A DNA stretch of 64,000 nucleotides from positions 62,001-126,000 of the forward strand of contig NZ_NESH01000002.1 of the NCBI RefSeq assembly GCF_003063355.1, given 5' to 3'. This stretch comes from Limnohabitans sp. Bal53. GTDB taxonomy: Bacteria; Pseudomonadota; Gammaproteobacteria; Burkholderiales; Burkholderiaceae_C. Under the pieces are notes generated by a model. The model saw only the letters and a program-made list of their open reading frames with translations, searched no databases and was not told the origin of the DNA. This document shows positions 16,448-26,554 of the stretch, one piece after another. The position numbers and the translations under genes were made by a program. Position 1 is the first letter of the stretch; each line of letters begins with the position of its first letter.

Positions 16448-16540
16448 CGCGGTCAGAGACCGCTCCCACAGAGATATCTTGTAGGAGCGGTCTCCGACCG
16501 CGATGGACCGACATCAAGGCTGATCGCGGTCTCTGACCGC
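16448..16540. repeat. GTAGGAGCGGTCTC-type hairpin repeats between pmdE and pmdF
   Basis: Three alternating-orientation copies of the CGCGGTCAGAGACCGCTCC element occur (at 16448, 16481 and 16522), so the RNA can form strong stem-loops. The same family recurs at 19902 and in a tandem array at 47007. It lies inside the operon, just upstream of the pmdF ribosome-binding site. Confidence 0.85.
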
Positions 16541-16571
16541 TGAATGACACACTATTTCAGGAGAGAAAACC

Positions 16572-17255
16572 ATGTACGAACTCGGCGTTGTTTACCGCAA
16601 CATCACCCGCGCTGACCGCGCAGCTGCAGATGGTCTGGGCGCACTCGGCTCGGCCACCGTGCACGAAGCCATGGGCCGTGTGGGCCTCATGAAGCCTTAT
16701 ATGCGTCCCATCTACCCCGGCGCGCAGGTATCGGGCACGGCCGTGACAGTGCTGCTGCACCCCGGCGACAACTGGATGATGCATGTGGTGGCCGAGCAAA
16801 TTCAGCCCGGCGACATCGTGGTCGCGGCCATCACGGCCGATTGCACCGACGGTTACTTTGGTGACCTGCTGGCCACATCGTTCCAAGCCCGAGGCGCACG
16901 CGCTTTGATCATCGACGCCGGAGTGCGTGATGTGAAAGAGCTGCAGAAGATGAACTTCCCGGTGTGGAGCAAAGCCATCAGCAGCAAGGGCTGCATCAAA
17001 GCCACCATCGGCTCGGTCAACATCCCGGTGGTGTGCGCGGGCATGATCGTCCACCCCGGTGACGTGATCGTGGCCGACGACGACGGCGTGGTGTGTGTGC
17101 CCCACGCACTGGCCGCCAAAACGCTGGCCGCAGCGTTAGCGCGTGAAGCCAACGAAGGCGAAAAACGAGCCAAGCTCGCATCGGGCGTGCTGGGTTTGGA
17201 CATGTACAAGATGCGTGAGCCCTTGGCAGCAGCGGGCCTGAAGTACATCGACTGA
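16572..17255 (+). CDS. pmdF: 4-carboxy-4-hydroxy-2-oxoadipate (CHA) aldolase
   Basis: A 227-residue RraA-fold class II aldolase (LigK/PmdF) that splits CHA into pyruvate and oxaloacetate. It begins [20 protein letters not shown]. The metal/pyruvate site is visible as [21 protein letters not shown] with the downstream RD (GVRDVKEL), and [18 protein letters not shown] is the other family signature. A strong ribosome-binding site (CAGGAGAG) precedes the ATG at 16572. Members also act on 4-hydroxy-4-methyl-2-oxoglutarate. It is second in the pmd operon. Confidence 0.93.
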   Translation: MYELGVVYRNITRADRAAADGLGALGSATVHEAMGRVGLMKPYMRPIYPGAQVSGTAVTVLLHPGDNWMMHVVAEQIQPGDIVVAAITADCTDGYFGDLLATSFQARGARALIIDAGVRDVKELQKMNFPVWSKAISSKGCIKATIGSVNIPVVCAGMIVHPGDVIVADDDGVVCVPHALAAKTLAAALAREANEGEKRAKLASGVLGLDMYKMREPLAAAGLKYID

Positions 17256-17274
17256 TTCCACCATTCGTGGGGGT

Positions 17275-17357
17275 GCGATACGCGGCTGCGGCCGTGCCGG
17301 GGCCCATCAGTCCTTCGGCCAGCCAATCGCCCCAACACGGCCACAGCCGCGCATCGC
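17275..17357. repeat. Long inverted repeat between pmdF and pmdD
   Basis: Two 21-base arms (17275-17295 and 17337-17357) are complementary at 19 of 21 positions around a 41-base loop. They fill the gap between pmdF and pmdD, 38 bases before the pmdD start. There is no T-run, so it looks like an mRNA-processing or stability structure rather than a terminator. It is unrelated to the two dispersed repeat families found in the other gaps of the operon. Confidence 0.8.
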
Positions 17358-17395
17358 AGGAAGCGATGGCGTTTGGCATGAACAGGAGAAGACAA

Positions 17396-18325
17396 GTGAG
17401 CAAACCCACGACAGGTGATTTCACCAAAACCGCTGGCTGGATGGACTGGTACACCGGCCCGTCCAAGCCCAGATTCCAACTGCCCGCTGGCGCAGTTGAT
17501 GCGCACTGCCACGTGTTTGGCCCGGGCGCCGAGTTTCCCTACGCCCCCGAGCGCAAGTACACACCGTGTGACGCCAGCAAGCACCAGCTGTATGCGCTGC
17601 GCGACCACCTGGGCTTTGCGCGCAATGTGGTGGTGCAGGCCACCTGCCACGGCGCCGACAACCGCGCCATGGTGGATGCACTGGTCAATTCAAACGGTAT
17701 GGCGCGTGGCGTGGCCACCGTCAAACGCAGCGTCACCGACGAAGAAATCCAGGCCATGCACGACGCGGGTGTGCGCGGCGTGCGTTTCAACTTTGTCAAA
17801 CGCTTGGTGGACTTCACGCCCAAGGACGAGCTGATGGAGATCGCGGGCCGCATCCAGAAATGGGGCTGGCATGTTGTCATTTATTTCGAGGCCGTTGATC
17901 TGCCTGAGCTGTGGGACTTTTTCACCGCGCTGCCTACCACGGTGGTGGTGGACCACATGGGGCGGCCCGATGTGTCGCTGCCGGTGGATGGCCCGCAGTT
18001 TGCGTTGTTCCAAAAGTTCATGCGCGAGCACACCAATGTGTGGAGCAAAGTGTCCTGCCCTGAGCGCTTGTCGGTGACCGGCCCCAAGGCTTTGAATGGC
18101 GAGCAAAACGCATACGCCGACGTGATCCCGTTTGCCAAGCGCATCGTGGAGGAGTTTCCCGATCGCGTGCTGTGGGGCACCGACTGGCCACACCCCAACT
18201 TGAAAGACCACATGCCCGACGACGGCCTGTTGGTCGATTTCATCCCGCACATCGCGCCCACGGCAGAACTGCAAAAAAAGCTGCTGGTGGACAACCCGAT
18301 GCGGCTGTATTGGCCAGAGGTGTGA
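17396..18325 (+). CDS. pmdD: 2-pyrone-4,6-dicarboxylate lactonase (hydrolase)
   Basis: About 309 residues of the amidohydrolase superfamily (LigI/PmdD). It hydrolyses 2-pyrone-4,6-dicarboxylate to 4-oxalomesaconate. Signatures: VDAHCHVFGPG (metal-binding HxH region), VVVDHMGRPD, and LWGTDWPHPNLKDHMPDDG near the C-terminus carrying the catalytic Asp. The GTG at 17396 is chosen because an AGGAGAA ribosome-binding site sits 6-7 bases upstream; in-frame ATGs at 17366 and 17378 would add only a short tail and use up that site. Third gene of the pmd operon. Confidence 0.92.
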   Translation: MSKPTTGDFTKTAGWMDWYTGPSKPRFQLPAGAVDAHCHVFGPGAEFPYAPERKYTPCDASKHQLYALRDHLGFARNVVVQATCHGADNRAMVDALVNSNGMARGVATVKRSVTDEEIQAMHDAGVRGVRFNFVKRLVDFTPKDELMEIAGRIQKWGWHVVIYFEAVDLPELWDFFTALPTTVVVDHMGRPDVSLPVDGPQFALFQKFMREHTNVWSKVSCPERLSVTGPKALNGEQNAYADVIPFAKRIVEEFPDRVLWGTDWPHPNLKDHMPDDGLLVDFIPHIAPTAELQKKLLVDNPMRLYWPEV

Positions 18326-18339
18326 CCATGGCCTTTTGG

Positions 18340-18512
18340 TTGTCATTACTCGGAGCGAAGCGCGCCATGGATTGCCGCGCTGCGCTCGCAATGACAAGGA
18401 ATTCGTATAGACGCGCTGCGCTCGCAATGACAAGGAATTTGTATAGACGCGCTGCGCTTGCCATGACACCGAATTCGTCATCGCGAGGAGCGCAGCGACG
18501 TGGCGATCCAGC
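18340..18512. repeat. 36-bp tandem repeats (GTCATTGCGAG family) between pmdD and pmdA
   Basis: The core GCGCTGCGCTCGCAATGACA recurs at 36-base spacing (18377, 18413, 18449), with GAATTCGTATAGAC-like linkers. It is flanked by an inverted half-element at each end (TCATTACTCGGAGCGAAGCG and TCATCGCGAGGAGCGCAGCG). It fills the gap inside the operon and holds no gene. Confidence 0.85.
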
Positions 18513-18542
18513 ATTCATGAACCATTGAACATAAGGACAGAT

Positions 18543-19896
<1,354 letters not shown>

Positions 19897-19901
19897 ACCT
19901 C

Positions 19902-19970
19902 GTAGGAGCGGTCTCTGACCGCGATCCCTGCCTGATGGCAAACCCATCGCGGTCAGAGACCGCTCCTACA
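19902..19970. repeat. GTAGGAGCGGTCTC-type hairpin between pmdB and pmdC
   Basis: A near-perfect inverted repeat: GTAGGAGCGGTCTCTGACCG pairs with its reverse complement around a short loop. It starts six bases after the pmdB stop and ends about 25 bases before the pmdC ATG. Same family as at 16448 and 47007. It could act as a 3'-end stabiliser or an intra-operon attenuator. Confidence 0.88.
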
Positions 19971-19994
19971 TAAAAAACCTACAAGGATCAAACC

Positions 19995-20948
19995 ATGAGC
20001 AAAACCATCCGAGTCGCCCTGGCTGGCGCGGGTGCCTTCGGCATCAAACACCTGGACGGCATCCAAAACATCGATGGCGTCGAAGTCGTCTCGCTGATCG
20101 GCCGCGAGTTCGCCAAAACCAAAGAGGTGGCTGACAAATACGGCATTGGTCATGTCACCACCGACCTGAACGATTCATTGGCTTTGAAAGAAGTCGATGC
20201 GGTCATCCTGTGCACACCCACCCAAATGCACGCCAGCCAGTCCCTGGCTTGCCTGAAGGCGGGCAAACACGTTCAGGTGGAAATTCCGCTGTGCGATGTG
20301 TACAAGGACGGCCAGGAAGTGCTGCGCGTGCAAAAGGAAACCGGCCTGGTGGCCATGGTGGGCCACACCCGCCGTTTCAACCCCAGCCACCAGTGGGTGA
20401 ACCACAAGATCAAGGCCGGTGAGTTCAACATCCAGCAGATGGATGTGCAGACCTATTTCTTTCGCCGTACCAACATGAACGCGCTCGGCCAAGCCCGCAG
20501 CTGGACCGACCACCTGCTGTGGCACCACGCCGCGCACACGGTGGACCTGTTCGCCTACCAGTGCGGCAGTCCCATCGTCAAAGCCAACGCGGTGCAGGGC
20601 CCGATTCACCCGACCCTCGGCATCGCCATGGACATGAGCATCCAGTTGCAAGCCGCCAATGGCGCGATCTGCACCCTGAGCCTGTCCTTCAACAACGACG
20701 GCCCGTTGGGCACCTATTTCCGCTACATCGGCGACACGGGCACTTACTTGGCGCGTTACGACGACCTGTTCACCGGCAAGGAAGAAAAGATCGACGTGTC
20801 CCAGGTGGCGGTGTCGATGAACGGCATCGAGCTGCAAGACCGCGAGTTCTTTGCCGCGATTCGCGAAGGCCGTGAGCCCAACAGCTCCATCGCACAAGTG
20901 CTGCCTTGCTACCAGGTCCTGCACGACCTGGAGCAGCAATTGGCCTGA
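19995..20948 (+). CDS. pmdC: 4-carboxy-2-hydroxymuconate-6-semialdehyde dehydrogenase
   Basis: A 317-residue Gfo/Idh/MocA-family oxidoreductase (LigC/PmdC). It oxidises the cyclic hemiacetal of the ring-cleavage product to 2-pyrone-4,6-dicarboxylate using NADP+. The Rossmann motif is GAGAFG in VALAGAGAFGIKHLDGI. Substrate-domain signatures are HTRRFNPSHQWVNHKI and DHLLWHHAAHTVDLF. The ATG at 19995 follows an AAGGATC ribosome-binding site. It is the last enzyme gene of the pmd operon; only the tautomerase (pmdU/ligU) for the pathway is missing from the window. Confidence 0.93.
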   Translation: MSKTIRVALAGAGAFGIKHLDGIQNIDGVEVVSLIGREFAKTKEVADKYGIGHVTTDLNDSLALKEVDAVILCTPTQMHASQSLACLKAGKHVQVEIPLCDVYKDGQEVLRVQKETGLVAMVGHTRRFNPSHQWVNHKIKAGEFNIQQMDVQTYFFRRTNMNALGQARSWTDHLLWHHAAHTVDLFAYQCGSPIVKANAVQGPIHPTLGIAMDMSIQLQAANGAICTLSLSFNNDGPLGTYFRYIGDTGTYLARYDDLFTGKEEKIDVSQVAVSMNGIELQDREFFAAIREGREPNSSIAQVLPCYQVLHDLEQQLA

Positions 20949-20958
20949 AAACGCCGGT

Positions 20959-22137
20959 ATGACCCAGCTCACGCCAAGTCTTGAGAGCCGATACCTGAAG
21001 GTGTTGGGCTTGGCGGGTTTTGCCAGCATGGCAGCGATGCGCATTGGTGATCCGATGCTGGTCGTGCTCAGCGATGAGTTTCAGGTCAGTACCGGCGATG
21101 CTTCGGCGGTGGTCTCGGTTTATGCCGTGGCCTATGGGTTTTCTCAGCTCCTGTACGGCCCGCTGGGTGATCGCTTCGGCAAGCTGCGTGTGGTTTCTCT
21201 GGCCGTGTTGGCCTGCGCCTTGTTCAGCGCCATCACGGCGATGTCTGCGAACTTGCCCATGCTGGTCATGATGCGCGGTTTCATGGGCATGGCGGGCGCG
21301 GGCATCATTCCGTTGGCCATGGCTTGGGTGGGTGACCAAGTGCCCTATGAAAGGCGACAGGAAACCTTGGCCAAGCTGATGAGCGCCACCGTGATCGGCA
21401 TGATGAGTGGCCTGTGGTTTGGCGGTTTTGCAGCCGACACGCTGGGCTGGCGCAGCGCCTTTGTGGTCCTGTCGGTTTTGTTTTCGGTGGCCGCTGCTTT
21501 GCTGTGGCGTTTGCTTCGCAGCCACCCGCTGGTCGCTGCTTCAGCGGCACCGGGTTTGCTGGCTTCGGTGCGGACCACGGGTCAACTGCTCAGCATGCCT
21601 CGGGTGCGCTGGGTACTGGGGGTCACGGCCAGCGAAGGGGCTTTGGTGTTTGGGGCGATGGCGTTCATGCCCACGCATTTGCACCAGCACTACGGGCTCA
21701 GTGTGGTGGCAGCCGGCTCGGTGATGATGCTCTACGGCGTTGGGGGTTTGCTTTACAGCCAGATGGCTCGGCGTTGGCTGGCTTGGTTGGGCGAGCGGGG
21801 CTTGGTGCGCACCGGTACTGGCTTGATCGTGACAGGCTTTTTGTTGTTGGCTTGGGGCAGCACGGTTGGGGTGGGCATGCTGGCCTGCACCCTCACGGGC
21901 CTTGGCTTTTACATGCTGCACAACACCTTGCAAGTGCAAGCCACTCAGATGGCGCCGGCCGCTCGGGGAACGGCTGTGACCTTGTTTGCCAGTTCACTGT
22001 TTTTCGGCCAGTCCACCGGGGTGCTGCTCATGGCGCAAAGTGTGGACCTGGGCTGGCTGGCCTATGCTTTCACGGCAGCGGCCGTGTGCGTGTCGGGTTT
22101 GGGGGTGTTGGTCTACCGCTTGGTGGGGCGCCACTGA
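20959..22137 (+). CDS. MFS transporter downstream of pmdC
   Basis: A 392-residue major facilitator of the DHA1-like kind, with 12 predicted helices and the cytoplasmic loop motif GPLGDRFGKLR after helix 2. It starts 10 bases after the pmdC stop (ATG 20959), so it is probably cotranscribed. By position it could import protocatechuate or a related acid, or export an intermediate. It does not carry the obvious signature of the aromatic acid:H+ symporter (PcaK/PmdK) group, so the substrate is uncertain. Confidence 0.85.
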   Translation: MTQLTPSLESRYLKVLGLAGFASMAAMRIGDPMLVVLSDEFQVSTGDASAVVSVYAVAYGFSQLLYGPLGDRFGKLRVVSLAVLACALFSAITAMSANLPMLVMMRGFMGMAGAGIIPLAMAWVGDQVPYERRQETLAKLMSATVIGMMSGLWFGGFAADTLGWRSAFVVLSVLFSVAAALLWRLLRSHPLVAASAAPGLLASVRTTGQLLSMPRVRWVLGVTASEGALVFGAMAFMPTHLHQHYGLSVVAAGSVMMLYGVGGLLYSQMARRWLAWLGERGLVRTGTGLIVTGFLLLAWGSTVGVGMLACTLTGLGFYMLHNTLQVQATQMAPAARGTAVTLFASSLFFGQSTGVLLMAQSVDLGWLAYAFTAAAVCVSGLGVLVYRLVGRH

Positions 22138-22152
22138 GCCTCAAAGGCTCAG
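22134..22152. terminator. Hairpin overlapping both stop codons of two convergent MFS genes
   Basis: A perfect seven-base-pair stem (CTGAGCC and GGCTCAG) with a TCAAA loop is followed on the + strand by GTTTCTTT. It contains the TGA of the upstream MFS gene and the TGA of the convergent one, so it probably ends the pmd transcript and may act in both directions. Confidence 0.65.
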
Positions 22153-23414
22153 GTTTCTTTAAGCAAAGGGCGCAAGGCCCACAGGCCCAGCACTGGGCCG
22201 GGGGCCAGCAGCCACAAGGCCATGCTGCCCCATTGCTGCACGGCCCAGCCCAGCAGCAAGATGCTGAGCACGGTGATCAAAAAGCCCACACCGTTTTGCA
22301 GCACCAAGGCGCTGCCCAGCCATTGCGGCGGCGCGTGCTGCGACGACATGGCCGAAAACTGCGGCGAATCGGCCACCACACAAACGCCCCAAAACAGCAG
22401 AGCCCCCAACTGGACCAATGGCCAAGCGTCGGGGATGAAGGGGTAGCCCAAGCACATCAGGCCCGATGCGGCCAAGGCCGTGGCCGCCACCCGCGCGCTG
22501 CCCACCCGGCGGCTCCACATGCCGCCCAATACGCATCCGAAAAAACCGATGCCGATGGCCGAAAAACTGATGAGCGCCACCGAGGGCGCCCAGCCGTAAC
22601 CTGCAGCCACCAGTGAGCGGTGGATGGGCAGGCTCAGCCAAGGCAGCACGCTCCAAAACGCGTAAAGCTCCCACATGTGGCCAAAGTAACCCAGGGCCGA
22701 CGCGCGAAAGCCGCGCACCGCAATCACCTCGCGCAAGGCCTGGGTGTTTAGCCGAACGGGGACGGGGGCAGCGGGGGAACTCGGCGATGCGACCTGCTTG
22801 GGCGGCTTGCCCATTAAGGCCACCAGCGCCGCGCCCACCAAGGCCAGCACCGATGAGCCCAGCAGCACCTCGGGCCAGGGCCAGCTCTGGCCAAGAGCCC
22901 GCAAACCGTGCGGCATGGCCGTGCCCAAGGTCAGCATGCCCACCAACCAGCCCAGTGCGGCGGCCGGTTTGCTGCCCACACGCTGGACCAACATCTTCAT
23001 GCCCAGTGGGTAGATGCCCGCCAGGCACATGCCCACCACAAAACGCAGGCTCCAAAACACGCCGTAATCGGTCACGCCCCAGGTGACGGCGGCGTTCGCC
23101 AGCGCCCCCAGCGCGCTGCACACCACAAAAATGCGCGTGGGCTGAAAGCGGTCGGCCGCCCCGCTGAAGGCAAACACCATGGTGCCCGCAATGAAACCCA
23201 GCTGGGTGGCGGCCAGCAGCCAGCCAAAAGAAGTTGCGCTCAGTTGCCAGGCCTGCATCAGACTGTCGGCCACCCCGCTGGGGCTGAACCACAGCGAGGT
23301 GCTCAGGCACTGGGCCAGAACAATGGCCGCCACGGCCAGGGAGGGTTTGAACCCGTCGGAAGGAATGTTGGTCGGCTGGGTCTTCACGCCAAAAGTATAT
23401 CGACGATCTTTCAC
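22149..23414 (-). CDS. MFS transporter (convergent to the pmd operon)
   Basis: A membrane protein of about 420 residues with 12 helices of the major facilitator type. It includes an LAQCLSTSLWFSPSGVADSL first helix region, FSGAADRFQPTR as the loop 2-3 motif, and WGVCVVADSPQFSAMSSQ in the second half, a pattern seen in YbfB/NreB-like carriers of unknown substrate. The longest frame begins at a GTG (23414); a second GTG at 23387 (VKTQPTN) is equally possible. It is convergent with the pmd-linked MFS gene and divergent from aroE. Confidence 0.8.
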   Translation of the reverse strand: MKDRRYTFGVKTQPTNIPSDGFKPSLAVAAIVLAQCLSTSLWFSPSGVADSLMQAWQLSATSFGWLLAATQLGFIAGTMVFAFSGAADRFQPTRIFVVCSALGALANAAVTWGVTDYGVFWSLRFVVGMCLAGIYPLGMKMLVQRVGSKPAAALGWLVGMLTLGTAMPHGLRALGQSWPWPEVLLGSSVLALVGAALVALMGKPPKQVASPSSPAAPVPVRLNTQALREVIAVRGFRASALGYFGHMWELYAFWSVLPWLSLPIHRSLVAAGYGWAPSVALISFSAIGIGFFGCVLGGMWSRRVGSARVAATALAASGLMCLGYPFIPDAWPLVQLGALLFWGVCVVADSPQFSAMSSQHAPPQWLGSALVLQNGVGFLITVLSILLLGWAVQQWGSMALWLLAPGPVLGLWALRPLLKET

Positions 23415-23483
23415 AAGGCGCTTCGTGAGGCCGTGCTGGGGTGACGATAAGATCCCCTGTCAAGATTTTTGAAAACCCTCCAC

Positions 23484-24317
23484 ATGACCGACCGTTACGC
23501 CGTCATCGGCAACCCCATTGTGCAAAGCAAATCGCCCCTGATCCACAGCGCTTTTGCGCAAGTCACAGGGCAAGACATCGACTACGGCAAATTGCTTGGC
23601 CCCGTGGGCGAGTTTGCGGCCACGGTGGACGCGTTTCGAGCCAGTGGCGGGCGGGGCATGAACGTGACGGCGCCCTTCAAGATGGACGCCTTTGCCTACG
23701 CCACCGACTTGGCCCCCAGCGCCCAGATGGCGGGGGCGGTGAACGCGATGAAGTTCGAGGGCGACAAGGTGTATGCCGAGAACTTTGACGGTGTGGGCCT
23801 GGTGCGCGACTTGGTGCACAACCTGGCCTGCCCGCTGCAGGGGCGGCGTGTGTTGATTTTGGGGGCGGGTGGTGCGACACGCGGGGCCTTACTGCCGCTG
23901 TTGGCCGAGCAACCTGCCGAGCTGGTGATCGTCAACCGAACGGTGGCCAAGGCGCAGGAATTGGCGGCTTTGGCGCAGCAGCATCAAACTGGCCAAGTGC
24001 CTGTGCAGGGGCTTGGCTATGCCGACTTGCAGGGGCAGACGTTTGATGTGGTGCTCAATGCCAGCTCGTCCAGCCTCACGGCCGAGTTGCCACCTTTGCC
24101 CGCGAGTGTGTTTGCGCCTGGCGCTCTGGCCTACGACCTGACTTACGGCAAAGGCCTCACGCCGTTTTTGCAACTGGCGCAACAAGCGGGCGTGACACAG
24201 TTGGCCGATGGTGTGGGCATGCTGGCCGAGCAAGCGGCCGAGGCCTTTGCCTGGTGGCGTGGGGTACGGCCTGACACCGCCGCAGTGATTGCTCAGCTGA
24301 CGGTGCCGCTGGTGTAA
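23484..24317 (+). CDS. aroE: Shikimate dehydrogenase (NADP+)
   Basis: A 277-residue AroE that interconverts 3-dehydroshikimate and shikimate. Signatures: GNPIVQSKSPLIHSAFA (shikimate binding), NVTAPFKMDAF with the catalytic Lys, NFDGVGLV with the catalytic Asp, GAGGATRGALLPLL (NADP+ glycine loop) and VNRTVAKAQ, whose Arg indicates NADP+. The ATG at 23484 is used; a TTG upstream is unlikely. This looks like the biosynthetic enzyme. A second, divergent homologue lies at 29051 in the catabolic cluster. Confidence 0.93.
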   Translation: MTDRYAVIGNPIVQSKSPLIHSAFAQVTGQDIDYGKLLGPVGEFAATVDAFRASGGRGMNVTAPFKMDAFAYATDLAPSAQMAGAVNAMKFEGDKVYAENFDGVGLVRDLVHNLACPLQGRRVLILGAGGATRGALLPLLAEQPAELVIVNRTVAKAQELAALAQQHQTGQVPVQGLGYADLQGQTFDVVLNASSSSLTAELPPLPASVFAPGALAYDLTYGKGLTPFLQLAQQAGVTQLADGVGMLAEQAAEAFAWWRGVRPDTAAVIAQLTVPLV

Positions 24318-24324
24318 GGGCGGC

Positions 24325-25197
24325 TCAGCGCTTGGCCAGCAGCGCGATCAACTCGGGCACCAGCGCGTTGGGATCACCCTCGCGGCAGGCGGTCTCCAGG
24401 GTGTTTTTGACCGCTTGGGCCACGGTGTGGTCGGCGTGCGTGTCGCTGGCCATCTGGTTGTAGTAGCTCAAGTCCTTGAGCGCATTGCTCATGGAAAAGC
24501 GCAGGCCCGAGGTGTCGCCCGACAGGAGTGTGGGTTTGAGGCGATCGAGCGCTGCGCCAAAGCCGCCGCCTTTGCTGAGCACCTCGACAAAGGTGCTGGC
24601 ATCCACACCAGCGCGCTGGGCGCAGGCCGCGGCCTCGGCCAGCAGGGTCACGGTGCCCAGCGACACGTAGTTGTGCAAAAGCTTCATGCGGTGGCCTGAT
24701 CCAATCGGCCCGGTGTGCACGATGTTTTCTGCAAAGCAGGCCAGGATGGGGCGGCAGCGTTCAAACAGCGCAGCATCACCGCCCACCAGCAAATTCAATC
24801 GGCCCTCGGCCGCTTCTTTGGGCGTGCGGGTCATGGGTGAGTCGAGGAACTGTCCGCCTTGGGCGATGACCAAGGCCGCAACTTTTTCGGTGGACGCGGG
24901 CACGGCCGTGGAGCAGTCGATCACGATGGTGCCGGGGCGCAGACCTTTCAAGACACCGTCTTGCCCCAGTAGCACTGCTTCGACCTGGGGCGTGCCTGTG
25001 ACGCACAAGATGATCACATCTGTCTGCGCCGCCAAGGCTTGCGGCGTGCTGCAAGTGTGTGCACCTGCTTCCAGCAGGGTGTCCAGCGGCTGGTTGCCGG
25101 CGTGTTCGAGGACGGTGAGGTGGTGCCCGTGCTTGAGCAGGTTGCTCGCAATGCCGTGGCCCATCATGCCAATGCCGATCATGCCAATGTGGGTCAT
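24325..25197 (-). CDS. NAD(P)-dependent beta-hydroxyacid dehydrogenase (3-hydroxyisobutyrate dehydrogenase family)
   Basis: A 290-residue two-domain dehydrogenase. The Rossmann loop is GIGMMGHGIASNLLKHGH. The substrate-binding stretch is DSPMTRTPKEAAEGRLNLLVGG, and the catalytic lysine sits in GHRMKLLHNYVSLG. Family members reduce or oxidise small beta-hydroxyacids such as tartronate semialdehyde, 3-hydroxyisobutyrate or related compounds. Convergent with aroE (7 bases apart) and divergent from the TetR gene, it may belong to the same regulon as the TRAP/shikimate genes. The exact substrate is not predictable. Confidence 0.85.
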   Translation of the reverse strand: MTHIGMIGIGMMGHGIASNLLKHGHHLTVLEHAGNQPLDTLLEAGAHTCSTPQALAAQTDVIILCVTGTPQVEAVLLGQDGVLKGLRPGTIVIDCSTAVPASTEKVAALVIAQGGQFLDSPMTRTPKEAAEGRLNLLVGGDAALFERCRPILACFAENIVHTGPIGSGHRMKLLHNYVSLGTVTLLAEAAACAQRAGVDASTFVEVLSKGGGFGAALDRLKPTLLSGDTSGLRFSMSNALKDLSYYNQMASDTHADHTVAQAVKNTLETACREGDPNALVPELIALLAKR

Positions 25198-25296
25198 GGT
25201 AGTTCCTTATATTGAAGCGTCATGGGCCCACTTTAGCCGCGAACAGGGCGCAAGGGCGTCACTTGTTGGTCAATCAGGCGCTCTATACTTCGCCCG

Positions 25297-25968
25297 ATGA
25301 ACGCTTCGGTACATTCGTCAGAGCCCATGTTGGCCACCTCCAGCGGTGCAGGTCGCACCAATGACCCGGCGCGCACCATGGCCGAGATCTTGGCCGTGGC
25401 CACGCACGAGTTTGCCGACAAGGGGCTGAGCGGCGCGCGCATCGACGCCATTGCGGCGGCCACGCGCACCAGCAAGCGCATGATCTATTACTACTTCGGC
25501 AGCAAGGACGGGCTGTACTTGGCGGTGCTGGAGGAGGCTTACCGGCGCATGCGGGCCATTGAATCCGATCTGCACCTGGACGACTTGCCGCCCATGGACG
25601 CGCTGCAAAAGCTGGTGGCCTTCACTTACGACCACCACCGCGACAACGAAGACTTCATCCGGCTGGTGATGAACGAGAACATCCAGCGCGGCGACTACCT
25701 GCGGCAAAGCCGGAACATCCAGCAACTCAACAGCCAGGCCATTGAGTCGGTGCGCGACTTGTACGTGCGGGGCGTGGCCCAAGGCGTCTTCCGCCCGGGG
25801 CTGGAGCCGGTCGACATCCACTCGGCCATCTCGGCGTTCACGTTTTTTAATGTGTCCAATCGCCACACCTTTGGCGTGATTTTTCAGGACAAGGCCAGCA
25901 CCGCCAAAGCCCAAACCCTCAAGCGCGAGCATGTGGTCGACATGATCCAGCGCTTTGTGGCCTATTGA
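25297..25968 (+). CDS. TetR/AcrR family regulator
   Basis: A 223-residue one-component repressor. The N-terminal HTH (about residues 28-75) has ILAVATHEFADKGLSGARID, then AAATRTSKRMIYYYFGSKDG as recognition helix and following turn. The C-terminal ligand domain is of the TetR_C type common beside aromatic-acid genes. It sits between the divergent dehydrogenase and the TRAP transporter genes. The gap before dctQ has a candidate operator (AACTAACCAGTTCGTAC at about 26036-26052). It may sense shikimate, quinate or dehydroshikimate; that is inferred from neighbours. Confidence 0.88.
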   Translation: MNASVHSSEPMLATSSGAGRTNDPARTMAEILAVATHEFADKGLSGARIDAIAAATRTSKRMIYYYFGSKDGLYLAVLEEAYRRMRAIESDLHLDDLPPMDALQKLVAFTYDHHRDNEDFIRLVMNENIQRGDYLRQSRNIQQLNSQAIESVRDLYVRGVAQGVFRPGLEPVDIHSAISAFTFFNVSNRHTFGVIFQDKASTAKAQTLKREHVVDMIQRFVAY

Positions 25969-26073
25969 ATTTCGGCATACCTGATAGACCCGCAAACGGT
26001 CTTGGCATCAGGGTAAACACCGATCATTAAAAAACTAACCAGTTCGTACATTATGGGCTGTTCAGGAGAAAAC

Positions 26074-26544
26074 ATGCTCAACAAGCTCATGGGGCATTAC
26101 TGCAGGGTCCTCTCGGTGGTGATGGTGATATGTCTGGCAGCCATGGTGTTCATGGTGTTTGGCAACGTCGTTTTGCGCTACGGCTTCAACTCGGGCATCA
26201 CCGTGTCCGAAGAGTTGTCGCGCTGGGCCTTCTTGTGGGTGGTGTTTTTGGGGGCCACGGTGGCCGTGCACGAAAAAGCCCACATGGGTGTGGACAGTTT
26301 GGTGATGAGTTTGCCGCCCCTGTTGCGCAAAGCTGTTTTGCTGGTGGGCTACTTGTTGATGCTGTTGGTCACCTGGCTCATGTTTTCGGGCAGTTTGGCG
26401 CAAACGCGCATCAACTGGGACGTGGAAGCGCCGGTGACGGGTTACTCCATGGCCTGGGCATATGGATGCGGCGTGGTGTTTGCGCTTTCCACTGGTGTCA
26501 TGTTTTTGATGCAGATCTGGGCTTTGCTCACACAAAAAGACTGA
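26074..26544 (+). CDS. dctQ: TRAP transporter small permease (DctQ)
   Basis: A 156-residue protein with four transmembrane helices: the small membrane subunit of a tripartite ATP-independent periplasmic transporter. Family features are VFGNVVLRYGFNSGITVSEE and SRWAFLWVVFLGATVAVHEK. The ATG at 26074 follows an AGGAGAA ribosome-binding site at 26063; the ATG at 26053 lies upstream of that site and is rejected. It is first of a dctQMP set and is followed 10 bases later by dctM. Confidence 0.92.
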   Translation: MLNKLMGHYCRVLSVVMVICLAAMVFMVFGNVVLRYGFNSGITVSEELSRWAFLWVVFLGATVAVHEKAHMGVDSLVMSLPPLLRKAVLLVGYLLMLLVTWLMFSGSLAQTRINWDVEAPVTGYSMAWAYGCGVVFALSTGVMFLMQIWALLTQKD

Positions 26545-26554
26545 AGGCCCACAC

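Noticed and set aside
22159-23463. A 434-codon frame on the - strand overlapping the second MFS gene
   Set aside because: It is a shifted frame of the same strand; only the frame ending at 22149 has the helices and loop motif of a transporter.
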